The notes: generated from the letters alone by a model not told the origin. DNA of 64,000 nt from Lachnospiraceae bacterium (GCA_017460885.1 JAFUAB010000036.1:30723-94722), one strand, 5' to 3'; shown: positions 16,261 to 27,600, counted from the stretch's first letter. Numbers and translations: made by a program.

Positions 16261-18564
16261 ATGTCAGATGTGGATAGAGCCGGTGTCAAGATCATACCCG
16301 GTTCACATACTGTATCTGTGGAATCAAGGAGTCCTGAGAAATTATATCAGGACCTTATCGCGCGTGTGCGCAAATATCATCCTTCCGATGATATCTCCCT
16401 GATCGAAAAAGGATATAAGACGGCAGTCAGATGTCACGAGGGACAGGTGCGCAAATCGGGTGAGCCCTATATCATTCATCCATTGAGCGTTGCCATTATA
16501 CTGGCAGATCTGGAATTGGATAAGGAGACCATAGTTGCAGGTCTGCTTCATGATGTCATAGAAGATACCGATATGACCATGGGCGAGCTCAAGGCGGAGT
16601 TCGGCGAGGATGTGGCCAATCTTGTGGACGGCGTGACCAAGCTGGACAAGCTTCAGTTTGTGGGCAGCAACCACCAGGTCGACAGACTGGAGATGCAGGC
16701 TGAGAACCTGCGCAAGATGTTCCTTGCCATGGCCAAGGATATAAGGGTTATCCTTATCAAGCTTGCGGACAGGCTCCACAATATGCGTACACTTGAATTC
16801 CAGCCTCCCGAGGCGCAGGAGCGTATCTCGAGAGAGACGCTGGACATATATTCCCCGATAGCCCAGAGACTCGGTATCAGTAAGATCAAGGTTGAACTGG
16901 ATGATCTTTCCCTGATGTATATTGAGCCGGAGGCTTATATGGAGCTGGTCAACAGCATCGATATCAACAAAGAGGAGAGGGAAAAATACATTCAGGGCAT
17001 AGTGGATGAGGTGCGGGAGCATATAGTCAGTGCCGGGATACATGCCCAGGTCAACGGACGCATCAAGCATTTTTTCAGTATATACAAGAAGATGCGCAAC
17101 CAGAACAAGACCCTGGATCAGATATATGATGTATTCGCGGTCAGGATAATAGTAGACAGCATTCAGGACTGCTATGCGGCGCTCGGTGTTATACACGCGA
17201 TGTATAAGCCTATCCCGGGACGATTCAAGGATTATATAGCCATGCCCAAGGCGAATATGTATCAGTCGCTTCATACGACGCTGATAGGTAATTCGGGGCA
17301 GCCCTTTGAGGTACAGATACGTACCAACGAGATGCATAAGGCGGCCGAATACGGTATCGCTGCACACTGGAAGTATAAGGTTGCCTCCGACGGCAAGAGG
17401 ATAGACGATTCGGAGCAGGAAAAGCTGACCTGGCTCAGACAGATACTGGAATGGCAGCAGGATTCCCAGGACAACAGGGAATTTATGGGTATGCTGAAGA
17501 GTGATCTGAATCTTTTCTCGGATCATGTGTACTGTTTTACCCCCGGCGGAGAGGTCAAGAACCTGCCATCGGGCTCGACACCCATAGATTTTGCGTATTC
17601 CGTGCATTCGGCTGTCGGCAACCGTATGATAGGCGCCAGGGTTAACGGCAAGATCGTTCCCATAGAGTATGAGCTCAAGAACGGTGATCGTGTAGAGATC
17701 ATCACCAGCCAGAATGCAAAGGGACCGAGCCGTGACTGGCTGGCCATTGCCAAGTCGTCACAGGCGCGTAATAAGATAAACCAGTGGTTTAAGCAGGAAC
17801 TAAAGGAAGACAATATCGTTAAGGGGCGTGATGCCCTTAATAACTACATCAAGACGCATTCCATAGTTGTGTCTGATATAATGACCACCGGATACATGAA
17901 TCGTGTCATCTCCAGATACGGATTTAATGACTGGGATTCACTGCTTGCCGCTATCGGTCACGGCGCCCTCAAAGAGGGACAGGTGATAGCGAAACTTCAG
18001 GAGTATTATAACGAGGATCACAGAGAGAATCCCACTGAAGAGGATATTCTCGAGCAGGTTGCGCAGAGTGCACAGCATGCAGCCATGCGTTCACGGAATA
18101 ACGGCTCTGCCATTACCGTAAAGGGCATTCATGATGTGGCGGTCAGGTTTTCCAAATGCTGTTCACCTGTGCCAGGGGATGAGATAGTCGGATTTGTGAC
18201 CAGAGGAAGAGGGGTATCGATACATCGTACCGATTGCGTGAATATTATAAATCTGCCTCTTTCCGAGCAGGTCAGGCTCATAGATGCCGAGTGGCAGATC
18301 TCTCCCGAAAGTGCGGCCGGGGATTCGTATTTGACCGAGATCTCCGTTTATGCCAATAACAGGAGCGGGCTGCTGGCGGATATCTCCAGAGCTCTTACCG
18401 AAAAGGGCATAGATATCCTTTCCGTTAACTGCCGAACATCCAAGCAGGGAATGGCTACGCTTAATATCAGCTTTGAGATCAGATCCAGAGAAGAGCTTGA
18501 CAGACTTTTTGAAAAGATAAAGAATGTAGACAGTGTGATAGATATAGAGAGGACTACGGGTTAA
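16261..18564 (+). CDS. relA: Bifunctional (p)ppGpp synthetase/hydrolase Rel
   Basis: Makes and degrades the stringent-response alarmones. The HD hydrolase domain is intact (His97-Asp98 in HDVIEDTDMT). The synthetase domain has RFKDYIAMPKANMYQSLHTT; the basic RFKD form is typical of bifunctional Rel enzymes rather than of synthetase-only RelA. The regulatory half follows: TGS (FTPGGEVKNLPSGSTPIDFAY), a helical/zinc-finger region with KCCSPVPGDEI, and a C-terminal ACT domain (LLADISRALTEKGIDI). ATG 16261 (767 residues) is chosen because upstream in-frame starts overlap or crowd the promoter; ATG 16213 remains possible. The metallo-hydrolase gene follows after two bases. Confidence 0.95.
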   Translation: MSDVDRAGVKIIPGSHTVSVESRSPEKLYQDLIARVRKYHPSDDISLIEKGYKTAVRCHEGQVRKSGEPYIIHPLSVAIILADLELDKETIVAGLLHDVIEDTDMTMGELKAEFGEDVANLVDGVTKLDKLQFVGSNHQVDRLEMQAENLRKMFLAMAKDIRVILIKLADRLHNMRTLEFQPPEAQERISRETLDIYSPIAQRLGISKIKVELDDLSLMYIEPEAYMELVNSIDINKEEREKYIQGIVDEVREHIVSAGIHAQVNGRIKHFFSIYKKMRNQNKTLDQIYDVFAVRIIVDSIQDCYAALGVIHAMYKPIPGRFKDYIAMPKANMYQSLHTTLIGNSGQPFEVQIRTNEMHKAAEYGIAAHWKYKVASDGKRIDDSEQEKLTWLRQILEWQQDSQDNREFMGMLKSDLNLFSDHVYCFTPGGEVKNLPSGSTPIDFAYSVHSAVGNRMIGARVNGKIVPIEYELKNGDRVEIITSQNAKGPSRDWLAIAKSSQARNKINQWFKQELKEDNIVKGRDALNNYIKTHSIVVSDIMTTGYMNRVISRYGFNDWDSLLAAIGHGALKEGQVIAKLQEYYNEDHRENPTEEDILEQVAQSAQHAAMRSRNNGSAITVKGIHDVAVRFSKCCSPVPGDEIVGFVTRGRGVSIHRTDCVNIINLPLSEQVRLIDAEWQISPESAAGDSYLTEISVYANNRSGLLADISRALTEKGIDILSVNCRTSKQGMATLNISFEIRSREELDRLFEKIKNVDSVIDIERTTG

Positions 18565-18566
18565 GT

Positions 18567-19199
18567 ATGGCGGATATCAAGATAGGGCGTATGCAGCTGG
18601 GCCCGGTAATGACTAACTGCTATTTTCTGTACAGAGAAGGAAGCTCCGATTGTGTATTCTTTGACCCCGCTGATACGGGGCATTATATTTTTGAGGCTCT
18701 TGGTGAGAGAGGCTTCAGTGTCGGATCCATATATCTGACCCATGCCCACTTCGACCACATATGGGGCTGTAATGAACTGAGGGATCTGGCAGGCTGCCGC
18801 GTGCATGCGCTCGAGGAGGAAAGGGTACTCTGTGAGAATCCCAGGGCAAATGTCAGTGAACAGTCGGGCAGACCGTATACGGTCAGGGTAGACGAATATT
18901 TCCGGGACGGAGATGTGATAACCGAGTCCGATATTACCTTCAGGGTAATAGCGACTCCCGGACATACCGTTGGAAGCAGCTGCTTCTACGTTGAGGAAGC
19001 GGGGATTCTGATCAGCGGGGATACGCTTTTTCAGGAGAGCATAGGCAGAAGCGATCTGCCTACGGGATCCGGACCGACGCTGATCCGGTCGATCAATGAT
19101 AAGCTCATGAAACTGCCCGATGAGACCAGGGTTTATCCCGGACACGGCAATTCCACCACGATCGGTTATGAGAGAGAAAACAATCCGTTTATAGAGTGA
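18567..19199 (+). CDS. MBL-fold metallo-hydrolase (glyoxalase II-like)
   Basis: A 210-residue metallo-beta-lactamase-fold hydrolase. The metal-binding motif THAHFDH is at residues 58-64; further ligands lie in ATPGHTVGSSCF, SGDTLF and VYPGHG. The short form without the glyoxalase II C-terminal domain matches the YcbL-type group, whose members hydrolyse thioesters such as S-lactoylglutathione or related substrates; the true substrate is unknown. It sits two bases after rel, a conserved clostridial arrangement, and is therefore co-transcribed with it. Confidence 0.88.
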   Translation: MADIKIGRMQLGPVMTNCYFLYREGSSDCVFFDPADTGHYIFEALGERGFSVGSIYLTHAHFDHIWGCNELRDLAGCRVHALEEERVLCENPRANVSEQSGRPYTVRVDEYFRDGDVITESDITFRVIATPGHTVGSSCFYVEEAGILISGDTLFQESIGRSDLPTGSGPTLIRSINDKLMKLPDETRVYPGHGNSTTIGYERENNPFIE

Positions 19200-19254
19200 G
19201 ATATATTAATGTGCGGGGAAGCGTACCAAAGCCCTGATAAGTACGGAGAAGAAT

Positions 19255-21006
19255 ATGATAAAGAAGCTTGCATCCTGTGTGAAGGAATTTAAAACGGCCA
19301 CAATACTGACGCCGACGCTGGCGGCGCTGGAGGTGGTAATGGAGACTCTCCTGCCCATGATGATGGCAGGGATCATAGATAAGGGCATTACTCCCGGAAA
19401 TATGAATGAGGTCTATAAGTACGGAGCCATTATGATCGTCATGGCCATCGCGTCACTGAGCTTCGGAGTGGCAGCAGGCAGGCTTGCGGCAAATGCCTCC
19501 GCAGGCTTTGCGTCCAATATCCGTACTGCGATGTATGAGAATATCCAGACCTTTGCCTTCAGGAATATCGATAAATTCTCAACCTCGGGTCTTGTGACGC
19601 GCATGACCACTGACGTGACCAATCTGCAGAACGCGTTTCAGATGGTCCTAAGAATGTGCGTCAGAGCTCCCATGACGCTTATATGCGCCCTTATAGCGGC
19701 TTTTATGATAAACGCACGCATCAGCATGATATTTGTGGCCGCCATCCTTTTTCTTGGATGCTTTCTCTTTGCAATAATCAAGGCAACTATGAAGCTGTTT
19801 GAGCAGGTCTTCAAAAAGTACGATGCCCTGAATGAATCCGTACAGGAGAATGTATCGGCGATACGTGTTGTCAAGGCATTTGTAAGAGAGGATTACGAAA
19901 AGAACAAATTCACGACGGCGGCGGAGAACATTTATAAGCTTTTTGTTAAGGCCGAAAAGAATATCGCCCTGAACGGTCCGATCATGATGACCGCTGTATA
20001 CACATGCGTGCTTACGATTGCGTGGGTTGGGGCGCACATGATCTCGTCCGGTGAGCTCACCACCGGAGAGATGACCACGCTACTGTCATATATCATGGCG
20101 ATCCTGTTCAGCCTGATGATGGTATCCGTGATCTTTGTTATGATCACTATGTCAGCAGCCAGTGCAAGGCGTATTTATGAGATCCTTTCGGAGGAGAGTT
20201 CGCTTACGGATCCCGAAAACCCCGATTACGATATACCCGACGGTTCGGTGGATTTCGATCATGTGATGTTCTCGTACAACGAAAACGGCACACGCCCCGT
20301 TCTCAAGGATATAGATCTGCACATCAGATCCGGAGAGACCATAGGTATAATCGGAGGCACCGGCTCATCAAAGTCATCTCTGGTAAGCCTTATAAGCCGT
20401 CTGTATGATGTGACGGACGGATGCGTACGCGTGGGAGGCAAGGATGTCAGGACTTATGACCTGGAGACCCTGAGAAATAATGTGTCGGTAGTCCTTCAGA
20501 AGAACGTTCTGTTCTCCGGAACCATCCTCGATAATCTGAGGTGGGGAGATGAGAATGCAACTGAGGAGGAATGCATCAGAGCCTGTAAGCTGGCCTGCGC
20601 GGACGAATTCATCACCGCTATGCCGGATGGTTACAACACCTATATAGAGCAGGGAGGTACAAATGTTTCGGGAGGCCAGAAACAGAGGCTCTGTATAGCC
20701 AGGGCACTGCTTAAGAAGCCTAAGATCCTTATCCTGGACGATTCCACCAGTGCGGTCGATACGGCGACAGATGCCCGCATACGCAGGGCATTCCGTGAGG
20801 AGATCCCCGGCACTACCAAGTTTATAATCGCACAGAGAATTTCATCTGTTATGGATTCGGACAGGATCATCGTTCTCGAGAACGGAGAGGTCAACGGCTT
20901 CGGTACACATGATGAGCTGATGACCGGAAACGAGATATACAGGGAAGTATACGAAAGTCAGACGCAGGTGTCCGGTGATTTCGATGAGAAAGGGGGCGTG
21001 GCATAA
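19255..21006 (+). CDS. ABC exporter half-transporter (permease-ATPase), subunit with degenerate site
   Basis: A 583-residue half-transporter of the MsbA/LmrA type: six-helix transmembrane domain (residues about 1-320) fused to an ATPase domain. Walker A is GGTGSSKSS near residue 367, the signature VSGGQKQRL and Walker B ILILDDS. The residue after the Walker B aspartate is Asp instead of the catalytic Glu, which marks a degenerate nucleotide site as found in one half of heterodimeric exporters such as BmrC/BmrD. The partner gene overlaps the stop codon by one base (TAATG). Such pairs export drugs, lipids or peptides; the cargo is unknown. Confidence 0.92.
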   Translation: MIKKLASCVKEFKTATILTPTLAALEVVMETLLPMMMAGIIDKGITPGNMNEVYKYGAIMIVMAIASLSFGVAAGRLAANASAGFASNIRTAMYENIQTFAFRNIDKFSTSGLVTRMTTDVTNLQNAFQMVLRMCVRAPMTLICALIAAFMINARISMIFVAAILFLGCFLFAIIKATMKLFEQVFKKYDALNESVQENVSAIRVVKAFVREDYEKNKFTTAAENIYKLFVKAEKNIALNGPIMMTAVYTCVLTIAWVGAHMISSGELTTGEMTTLLSYIMAILFSLMMVSVIFVMITMSAASARRIYEILSEESSLTDPENPDYDIPDGSVDFDHVMFSYNENGTRPVLKDIDLHIRSGETIGIIGGTGSSKSSLVSLISRLYDVTDGCVRVGGKDVRTYDLETLRNNVSVVLQKNVLFSGTILDNLRWGDENATEEECIRACKLACADEFITAMPDGYNTYIEQGGTNVSGGQKQRLCIARALLKKPKILILDDSTSAVDTATDARIRRAFREEIPGTTKFIIAQRISSVMDSDRIIVLENGEVNGFGTHDELMTGNEIYREVYESQTQVSGDFDEKGGVA

Positions 21007-22940
21007 TGGCAGAACAGCAGCGGGGGGAGATAAAGATGGGACGCCGCAATATGGCCGCCATGGGTAAGCGTCCCAAGATCGACAATATCGGAGAGATATC
21101 GGCCAGACTTTTCAAACGGATATTATCAAGATACTGGTTTCACTGCCTGATGGTCATTCTCTGCATAGGCATAAACGCTTATGTTAATATCAGATACCAG
21201 CTCTTTACAAAGGAGCTGATAGATGTCTATATCGTGCCCTATATCGGGCAGGAGAACCCGGATTTCTCCCTTCTGGCCACCAAGATAGGACAGATGGTTA
21301 TCATCTTTGCTGCGGGCATCATCTGCAATTACAGCCAGGCACGTATCATGGTCAACGTGACCCAGGGTACGCTTTCGAATCTCCGTATAGAGATGTTTGA
21401 GCATATGCAGAGCCTGCCCATACGGTATTTTGATACGCATGCACACGGCGATATCATGTCCATGTACACCAACGATATCGATACCCTCAGACAGATGATA
21501 TCGCAGGGAGTTATCCAGCTGATATCCAGTGTGGTTACCATCGTCAGTGTGCTCGGTACGATGATCGCCCTGAGTCCTCTGCTTACCGTCCTGAGCCTCG
21601 TGATGATCACTGTAATGATCCTCGCAACCAAGAAGCTCGTTACCCTTTCGGGCAAGTATTTCATCAAGCAGCAGAAGGATATCGGAGCTCTGAACGGCTA
21701 TATAGAGGAGATGATGGAGGGGCAGAAGGTCATCAAGGTATTCTGCCACGAGGAGAAGGCCAAAGCCCGTTTTGCCGAGCTGAACGAGGAACTCAGGGAC
21801 TCTGCCGAGAATGCCAATAAGAATGCCAATATACTGGGGCCTGTCAATGCGCAGCTTGGAAATGTCAGCTATTGTTTAGTTGCGGTAGCCGGAGCCGTGA
21901 TGGCGATAAACGGCGTGGGGGGAGTTACGATCGGAACCCTGGTTGCCTTCCTCGCACTTTCAAAGAGCATAAATATGCCGATAAGCCAGGTTTCACAGCA
22001 GCTCAACTCGGTTATCATGGCTTTTGCGGGTGCGGACAGGATATTTAAGCTGCTGGATGAGAAGCCGGAGGTGGACGAAGGCTATGTCACCCTTGTCAAT
22101 GCCCGTGTTTCGGCTGACGGCACCATTACCGAATGTGATGAACGCACCGGTGTATGGGCATGGAAGCATCCTCATTCGGCGGACGGTACCGTTACCTACC
22201 AGAAGATGGAAGGAAAGGTTACCATGGACGGGGTTGATTTCGGCTATACCGATGAGAAGATGGTCCTTCATGATATCAAGCTCTACGCCAAACCCGGACA
22301 GAAGATAGCCTTTGTAGGTTCGACGGGTGCCGGCAAGACCACGATCACAAACCTGATCAACAGGTTTTATGATATACAGGACGGTAAGATCAGATATGAC
22401 GACATCAATATAGGCAAGATCAAAAAGGACGATCTGCGCCACAGTCTCGGAATAGTTCTGCAGGAGACGAATCTTTTTACCGGTACCGTTATGGAAAACA
22501 TACGTTATGGCAAGCTCGACGCTACGGATAAGGAATGTATAGCCGCCGCGAAGCTCGCTAACGCTCATAATTTTATATCCATGCTGCCTGACGGCTATGA
22601 TACGATGCTGACAGGCAACGGGGCAAACTTAAGTCAGGGCCAGAGACAGCTGATAGCCATAGCCAGAGCCGCTGTGGCGGATCCTCCGGTACTGATCCTT
22701 GATGAGGCTACATCCTCCATCGATACTCGTACCGAGCGTCTCGTACAGGAGGGTATGGATTCCCTGATGAAGGGAAGAACAACATTTGTTATTGCTCACA
22801 GACTCAGTACTGTACGAAACAGTGACTGCATCATGGTTCTGGAGCAGGGGCGTATAATCGAACGCGGAACACATGACGAGCTGATAGAGCAGAAGGGCAA
22901 ATACTACCAGCTTTATACCGGCAACAGCATCACCGCATAA
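21006..22940 (+). CDS. ABC exporter half-transporter (permease-ATPase), catalytic subunit
   Basis: Second half of the heterodimeric exporter, 644 residues. A hydrophilic N-terminus precedes six membrane helices (about residues 40-330). An insertion of about 40 residues between the membrane and ATPase domains (VTLVNARVSADGTITE ...) is seen in this subgroup. The ATPase domain has Walker A VGSTGAGKTT, signature LSQGQRQ and Walker B LILDEATSSID with the catalytic Glu intact, complementing the degenerate first subunit. The ATG shares a base with the preceding stop, so translation is coupled and 1:1 assembly is likely. Confidence 0.93.
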   Translation: MAEQQRGEIKMGRRNMAAMGKRPKIDNIGEISARLFKRILSRYWFHCLMVILCIGINAYVNIRYQLFTKELIDVYIVPYIGQENPDFSLLATKIGQMVIIFAAGIICNYSQARIMVNVTQGTLSNLRIEMFEHMQSLPIRYFDTHAHGDIMSMYTNDIDTLRQMISQGVIQLISSVVTIVSVLGTMIALSPLLTVLSLVMITVMILATKKLVTLSGKYFIKQQKDIGALNGYIEEMMEGQKVIKVFCHEEKAKARFAELNEELRDSAENANKNANILGPVNAQLGNVSYCLVAVAGAVMAINGVGGVTIGTLVAFLALSKSINMPISQVSQQLNSVIMAFAGADRIFKLLDEKPEVDEGYVTLVNARVSADGTITECDERTGVWAWKHPHSADGTVTYQKMEGKVTMDGVDFGYTDEKMVLHDIKLYAKPGQKIAFVGSTGAGKTTITNLINRFYDIQDGKIRYDDINIGKIKKDDLRHSLGIVLQETNLFTGTVMENIRYGKLDATDKECIAAAKLANAHNFISMLPDGYDTMLTGNGANLSQGQRQLIAIARAAVADPPVLILDEATSSIDTRTERLVQEGMDSLMKGRTTFVIAHRLSTVRNSDCIMVLEQGRIIERGTHDELIEQKGKYYQLYTGNSITA

Positions 22941-23018
22941 TCTGTCGCCGGAACGATTCTGCTGACACATCCGGTGACGTCGTGACGGTTCTGGTAATAC
23001 ATCTGATATGTTTGATCA

Positions 23019-24539
23019 ATGAAAACAGAAAAAGATTACAGCAGATACCTGATAGTCCGGACAGACATGCCCGGACTTCAATATAATATAAATGCGATAT
23101 TGAAGGCATTTTTTCCCGACCGTGAGGTTCGCGTGATAGCTGACGGCGAACCGGTGCATGATCCGAAGCTGCTTGAGCTGCCGGTGTTTATGCGTTGTGT
23201 CAACGGGATGGTTCTGTTGACATATTTTGATTCGGAAATATCTTCGGGTCTGTCAGATCCAAAATATGTCGACAGAACCGTCCCGTTGACACACCTTTAT
23301 GACCTGCTGTGTGAGCTCACCGGCCGCACGCTTCCGTGGGGAGATCTGACGGGGGTGCGTCCCACCAAGCTCGCGATGACCGGATTGAGGGCGGGAGCAG
23401 ATGATAAGGAAATATTGGATTATATGCAGGGATACCACCATGTGAGCGAAGAGAAGGCCATGCTTGCACTGGATATAGCACGCCGTGAGTCACAGATCCT
23501 TTCCGGAATAGATCACAAAAACGGATACAGTCTCTATATCGATATCCCGTTCTGTCCGACAACCTGTCTGTACTGCTCCTTTACAAGCTATTCTTATGCG
23601 GCATGGAGAGACCGTATAGATGAATATCTGGGAGCACTCTTCAGAGAGATAGATTATGCGGCGGAGGAGATTTCACGGATCCCGGACACCGTCTATATAG
23701 GTGGAGGCACACCCACGAGCCTGGAAGCGGAGCAGCTTGAGAAGCTGCTTAAGTATGTGACGGATCGGATAGATGTTAAAAAAGCAATGGAATTTACCTG
23801 TGAGGCGGGCCGGCCGGATTCGATAACCCGCGAAAAGCTTGAGATCATGAAGCGATACGGGGTGACCCGGATCTCTGTCAATCCCCAGACTATGCAGCAG
23901 AAGACCCTGGATATAATAGGCAGAAGGACTAATCCGGAACAGGTGAGGGCAGCTTTTGGTCTCGCGAGAGAAACCGGCTTTGACAACATAAATATGGACA
24001 TAATACTCGGACTTCCCGGAGAGGGTGAGGAAGAGGTGGGTGATACTCTCAGACAGATAGAGGATATGGGTCCTGATGCGCTGACTGTTCATTCTCTGGC
24101 GGTAAAGAGAGCCTCCGGACTGCGTGAGCATCTGGATGAGATCGGCATAGAGGCCCTTAAAAACACCGATGAGACAATGAGGCTTGCGGCCGGATCCGCG
24201 GATCGAATGGGAATGAAACCGTATTACCTGTACCGTCAGAAGAATATGTCCGGCAATTTTGAGAATACCGGATATTCCATACCCGGCAGGGAAGGGATAT
24301 ACAATATACTGATCATGGAGGAGGTTCAATCCATAGTAGCCCTTGGCGCCGGAGCAATATCCAAAAGAGTTGATTATCCTGAAACCGGTAATAATATGGC
24401 CTCCGAAGAGGATGAATATTCGGAAAACGAGAGAACAGCAGTTAACATAACAAGATGTGAGAATCCAAAAGACATAGATAATTATATTTCAAGGATAGAC
24501 GAACTGATCCTGAGAAAGAAAAAACTATATTCACAATAA
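23019..24539 (+). CDS. hemZ: Coproporphyrinogen dehydrogenase-like radical SAM protein HemZ
   Basis: A 506-residue radical SAM enzyme of the HemZ/HemN group. An N-terminal domain of about 170 residues specific to HemZ (TGVRPTKLA) precedes the cluster motif FCPTTCLYCSF (CX3CX2C), then VYIGGGTPTSL and NMDIILGLPGE. HemZ proteins are proposed oxygen-independent coproporphyrinogen oxidases, but many anaerobes carry them without a full heme pathway and the activity of these is unproven. In Clostridia the gene commonly follows the rel-MBL-hydrolase pair; here the ABC exporter genes stand in between. The C-terminal tail is hydrophilic and variable. Confidence 0.9.
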   Translation: MKTEKDYSRYLIVRTDMPGLQYNINAILKAFFPDREVRVIADGEPVHDPKLLELPVFMRCVNGMVLLTYFDSEISSGLSDPKYVDRTVPLTHLYDLLCELTGRTLPWGDLTGVRPTKLAMTGLRAGADDKEILDYMQGYHHVSEEKAMLALDIARRESQILSGIDHKNGYSLYIDIPFCPTTCLYCSFTSYSYAAWRDRIDEYLGALFREIDYAAEEISRIPDTVYIGGGTPTSLEAEQLEKLLKYVTDRIDVKKAMEFTCEAGRPDSITREKLEIMKRYGVTRISVNPQTMQQKTLDIIGRRTNPEQVRAAFGLARETGFDNINMDIILGLPGEGEEEVGDTLRQIEDMGPDALTVHSLAVKRASGLREHLDEIGIEALKNTDETMRLAAGSADRMGMKPYYLYRQKNMSGNFENTGYSIPGREGIYNILIMEEVQSIVALGAGAISKRVDYPETGNNMASEEDEYSENERTAVNITRCENPKDIDNYISRIDELILRKKKLYSQ

Positions 24540-24578
24540 AAGGACTGTTCGGCCGGAGCTTCCGGATGTTCATGGAGA

Positions 24579-24607
24579 TTGCGGACGAACCTTATATGTA
24601 ATATAAT
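24579..24607 (+). promoter_or_regulatory. Putative promoter directly at the permease-kinase start codon
   Basis: TTGCGG (24579-24584), 17-base spacer, TATAAT (24602-24607). Transcription would start at about 24613-24615, that is at the ATG at 24614, giving a leaderless message. No Shine-Dalgarno sequence is seen before that ATG. Confidence 0.45.
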
Positions 24608-24613
24608 CAGAGC

Positions 24614-27600
24614 ATGGATCAAAATACTGTAACTGATCAGAATACACGTTATCTTTCGGCACTTTCTTTGTGGGCTCTGGCTTTCGGCTGTGTGATCGGC
24701 TGGGGCTCCTTTGTGATGCCCGGAACCACATTTCTGCCGGATGCCGGTCCCGTGGGAACCGTCTGCGGAGTGGTGGTCGCCGGTCTGATGATGTTAGTTG
24801 TCTGTTCCAATTATTCGTATCTTTCCCAGAAATTCCCCGAGGCCGGCGGTTCCTATATGTATACGAGGAACATACTCGGTGAGGATCATGCATTTCTGGC
24901 TGCATGGTCTCTTGAGCTTGCTTATATTTCACTGTTCTGGGCAAATTCAACCGCTTTTATCCTCATGGGTCGTTATATTCTCGGTGACAGCCTTGAATGG
25001 GGATTCCACTATACTGTAGCGGAATATGACGTTTATATTGGTGAGGTGATCGTTACCATAGCGATCATCTGGGGAGTCGGACTGATCTCATGCTTCGCCA
25101 AGAGACTTGCCAATCTGCTCCGCAAGATATTTGCGATTGTACTGTTCGTATCTGTGGTGATACTTTTCTTCGGAGTTCTGTTCAATACCGACGGAAGGAT
25201 GATACTCACGCCGGCATTTTCCGATAATGAGCCTCCGGGGATCCAGATCCTGAATATTGCGATACTTGCACCATGGCTGTTTGTGGGATTTGAGACGATA
25301 GCACATTCGATCCCGGAAACCAGGGTGACTGTCGGCAGAAGCTTCAGAATGGGCGGTCTCGCCATATTGACAGGTATGATGGTCTATCTGATGCTTACAC
25401 TTACAGCTTCATCGGGTGCTCCGGCACAGTATGACGGGTGGATGGCCTATATCCAAGATATTGGCATATACAAAGGGGTAGAAGGCATACCTGTCTTTTA
25501 CAATGCCGGACGTGCCATGGGCAGATGGGGTATCATGCTTGTGGGGATTGCCGCTCTGTCGGCTCTTTCTTCGAGTGTACTGGGATTTCACAGGGCTTCA
25601 TCCAGGATTCTCATGATCATGGCACAGGGTAAGCTGCTGCCGGATTATTTCGCAGAGGTAAATAAGAAAGGCGTGCCTGTCAGGGCGGGAATACTGATCC
25701 TGCTTGTTTCGACCCCCATTCCGTTTCTCGGCAGGACAGCAGTGGGGTGGAACGCGGATGTTTCCACACTGACTGTTTCGATCGTATATGCATACATCTC
25801 TATCTGCGCCTTTAGGACTGCGGAGGGAGAACACAAACGAAGAGCGCAGTTCCTTGGCATCTGCGGGGTATGCACATCCATCATAGTTGGCTTCTGTCTG
25901 CTTGTTCCCAATGTATTCTCGGAGAACGCCCTTGCAAAAGAGTCATATTTTATGCTGGCTGTCTGGAGCTTTGCCGGAATCCTGTATTACTGGTGTGTTT
26001 TTAAGCGTGACACCGAGCACAGATTCGGTCATTCGACCATAATGTGGCTGATGATGCTCTTTATGCTTTTCTTCTCGGTTAATGTATGGGCGAGGCTTCA
26101 TCTGGAGGACAGGATAGAGCAGATATTCGGCGGGAACAGTGAACAGGTGGGATCGGCTTTGATGTTCAGCGGTCTGATCCAGCTGATCGTGCTGGTTATC
26201 GCCCTTATCATCATGTTCAGTCTCTTCGTTACAATGCTCAGACGTGAGAAGGAGCTTGACAGCCAGATCGTACAGTCCGAGGCGAGGAACAAGGCTAAGA
26301 CGGATTTCCTTTCGAATATGTCACACGATATCAGGACTCCAATGAACGCGATCATAGGCTTTACGGATCTCGCACTTGACAATCCCGGCGACAGAGAACA
26401 GGTAGAGGAGTATCTGGGCAAGATAAAAGCATCCAGCTCGCATCTTCTTTCACTGATCAACGATGTGCTGGAGATGAGCAGGATTGAAAGCGGCAAGATA
26501 GAGCTGGCGGAGGAAGAGGTAAACCTTTCGGAGCTGCTGCATAATCTCAACACAATAATAATCGGTCAGGTGGAGGCCAAACAGCAGGAGCTGTATATGG
26601 ATGCTCTCAGGATCTCAAACGAGAATATCCTGTGCGATAAGCTGCGTCTGAATCAGGTGCTGCTGAATCTGGTATCCAACGCGATCAAATATACTCCTTC
26701 GGGCGGAAAGATAATGATCACCGTCATACAGATGGAAGAAGCCAGGGACGGACGGGCACCCTTTGAGATCCGTGTCAGGGATACCGGCATAGGCATGACC
26801 CCTGAGTTTGCGGCAAAGGTTTTTGAAGCCTTTGAACGCGAAAGAAATTCAACAGTGAGCGGCATTCAGGGAACCGGACTCGGTATGGCCATCACCAGAT
26901 CGATAGTGGATATGATGGGAGGAGATATAACAGTTAAATCCGAACCCGGTAAGGGCTCGGAATTTATTGTGTCGGTTACATTCACGGTTATAGACGGTGA
27001 AAAAAAGGATTACAGGATACCTGATCTGAGCGGCGTCAGGGCTCTTGTTGTAGACGATGACTTCGCAGCCTGCGACAGTGTGACCAATATGCTCATCGAT
27101 ATGGGACTCGAGGCTGAATGGACATCCTCCGGCAGGGAGGCGGTGCTTAAAGCCGGACAGGCGTCCGGCAGAGGAAAAAAATACGGTGTATTTATCATTG
27201 ACTGGAAAATGCCGGATATGTCGGGAATAGAGGTCGCCAGACAGATTCACGACACATTGTCCGACGACACTCCGATACTGCTGATGACGGCATATGACTG
27301 GCCGGCCATTAAGGATGAGGCCGTCAGGGCCGGAATAATGGGCTTCTGTAATAAACCGCTGTTCCCCTCCGAGTTGCATGCTGCCCTTGACAGGGTGATC
27401 AAGTGTGAGAATACGGGGACAGCCGCGGACAGCGGACGATCGGAGGACAAAAAGTCCGGTGCTGCCGAACCCGATACATTTAAGGGCTGCAGGCTGCTGA
27501 TGGTGGATGATGTTGAGATCAACAGACAGATCGCCGTAATGATGCTCACAATGTATGGGTTTGAAGTCGAAGAGGCTGAAGACGGTAATATAGCGGTTGA

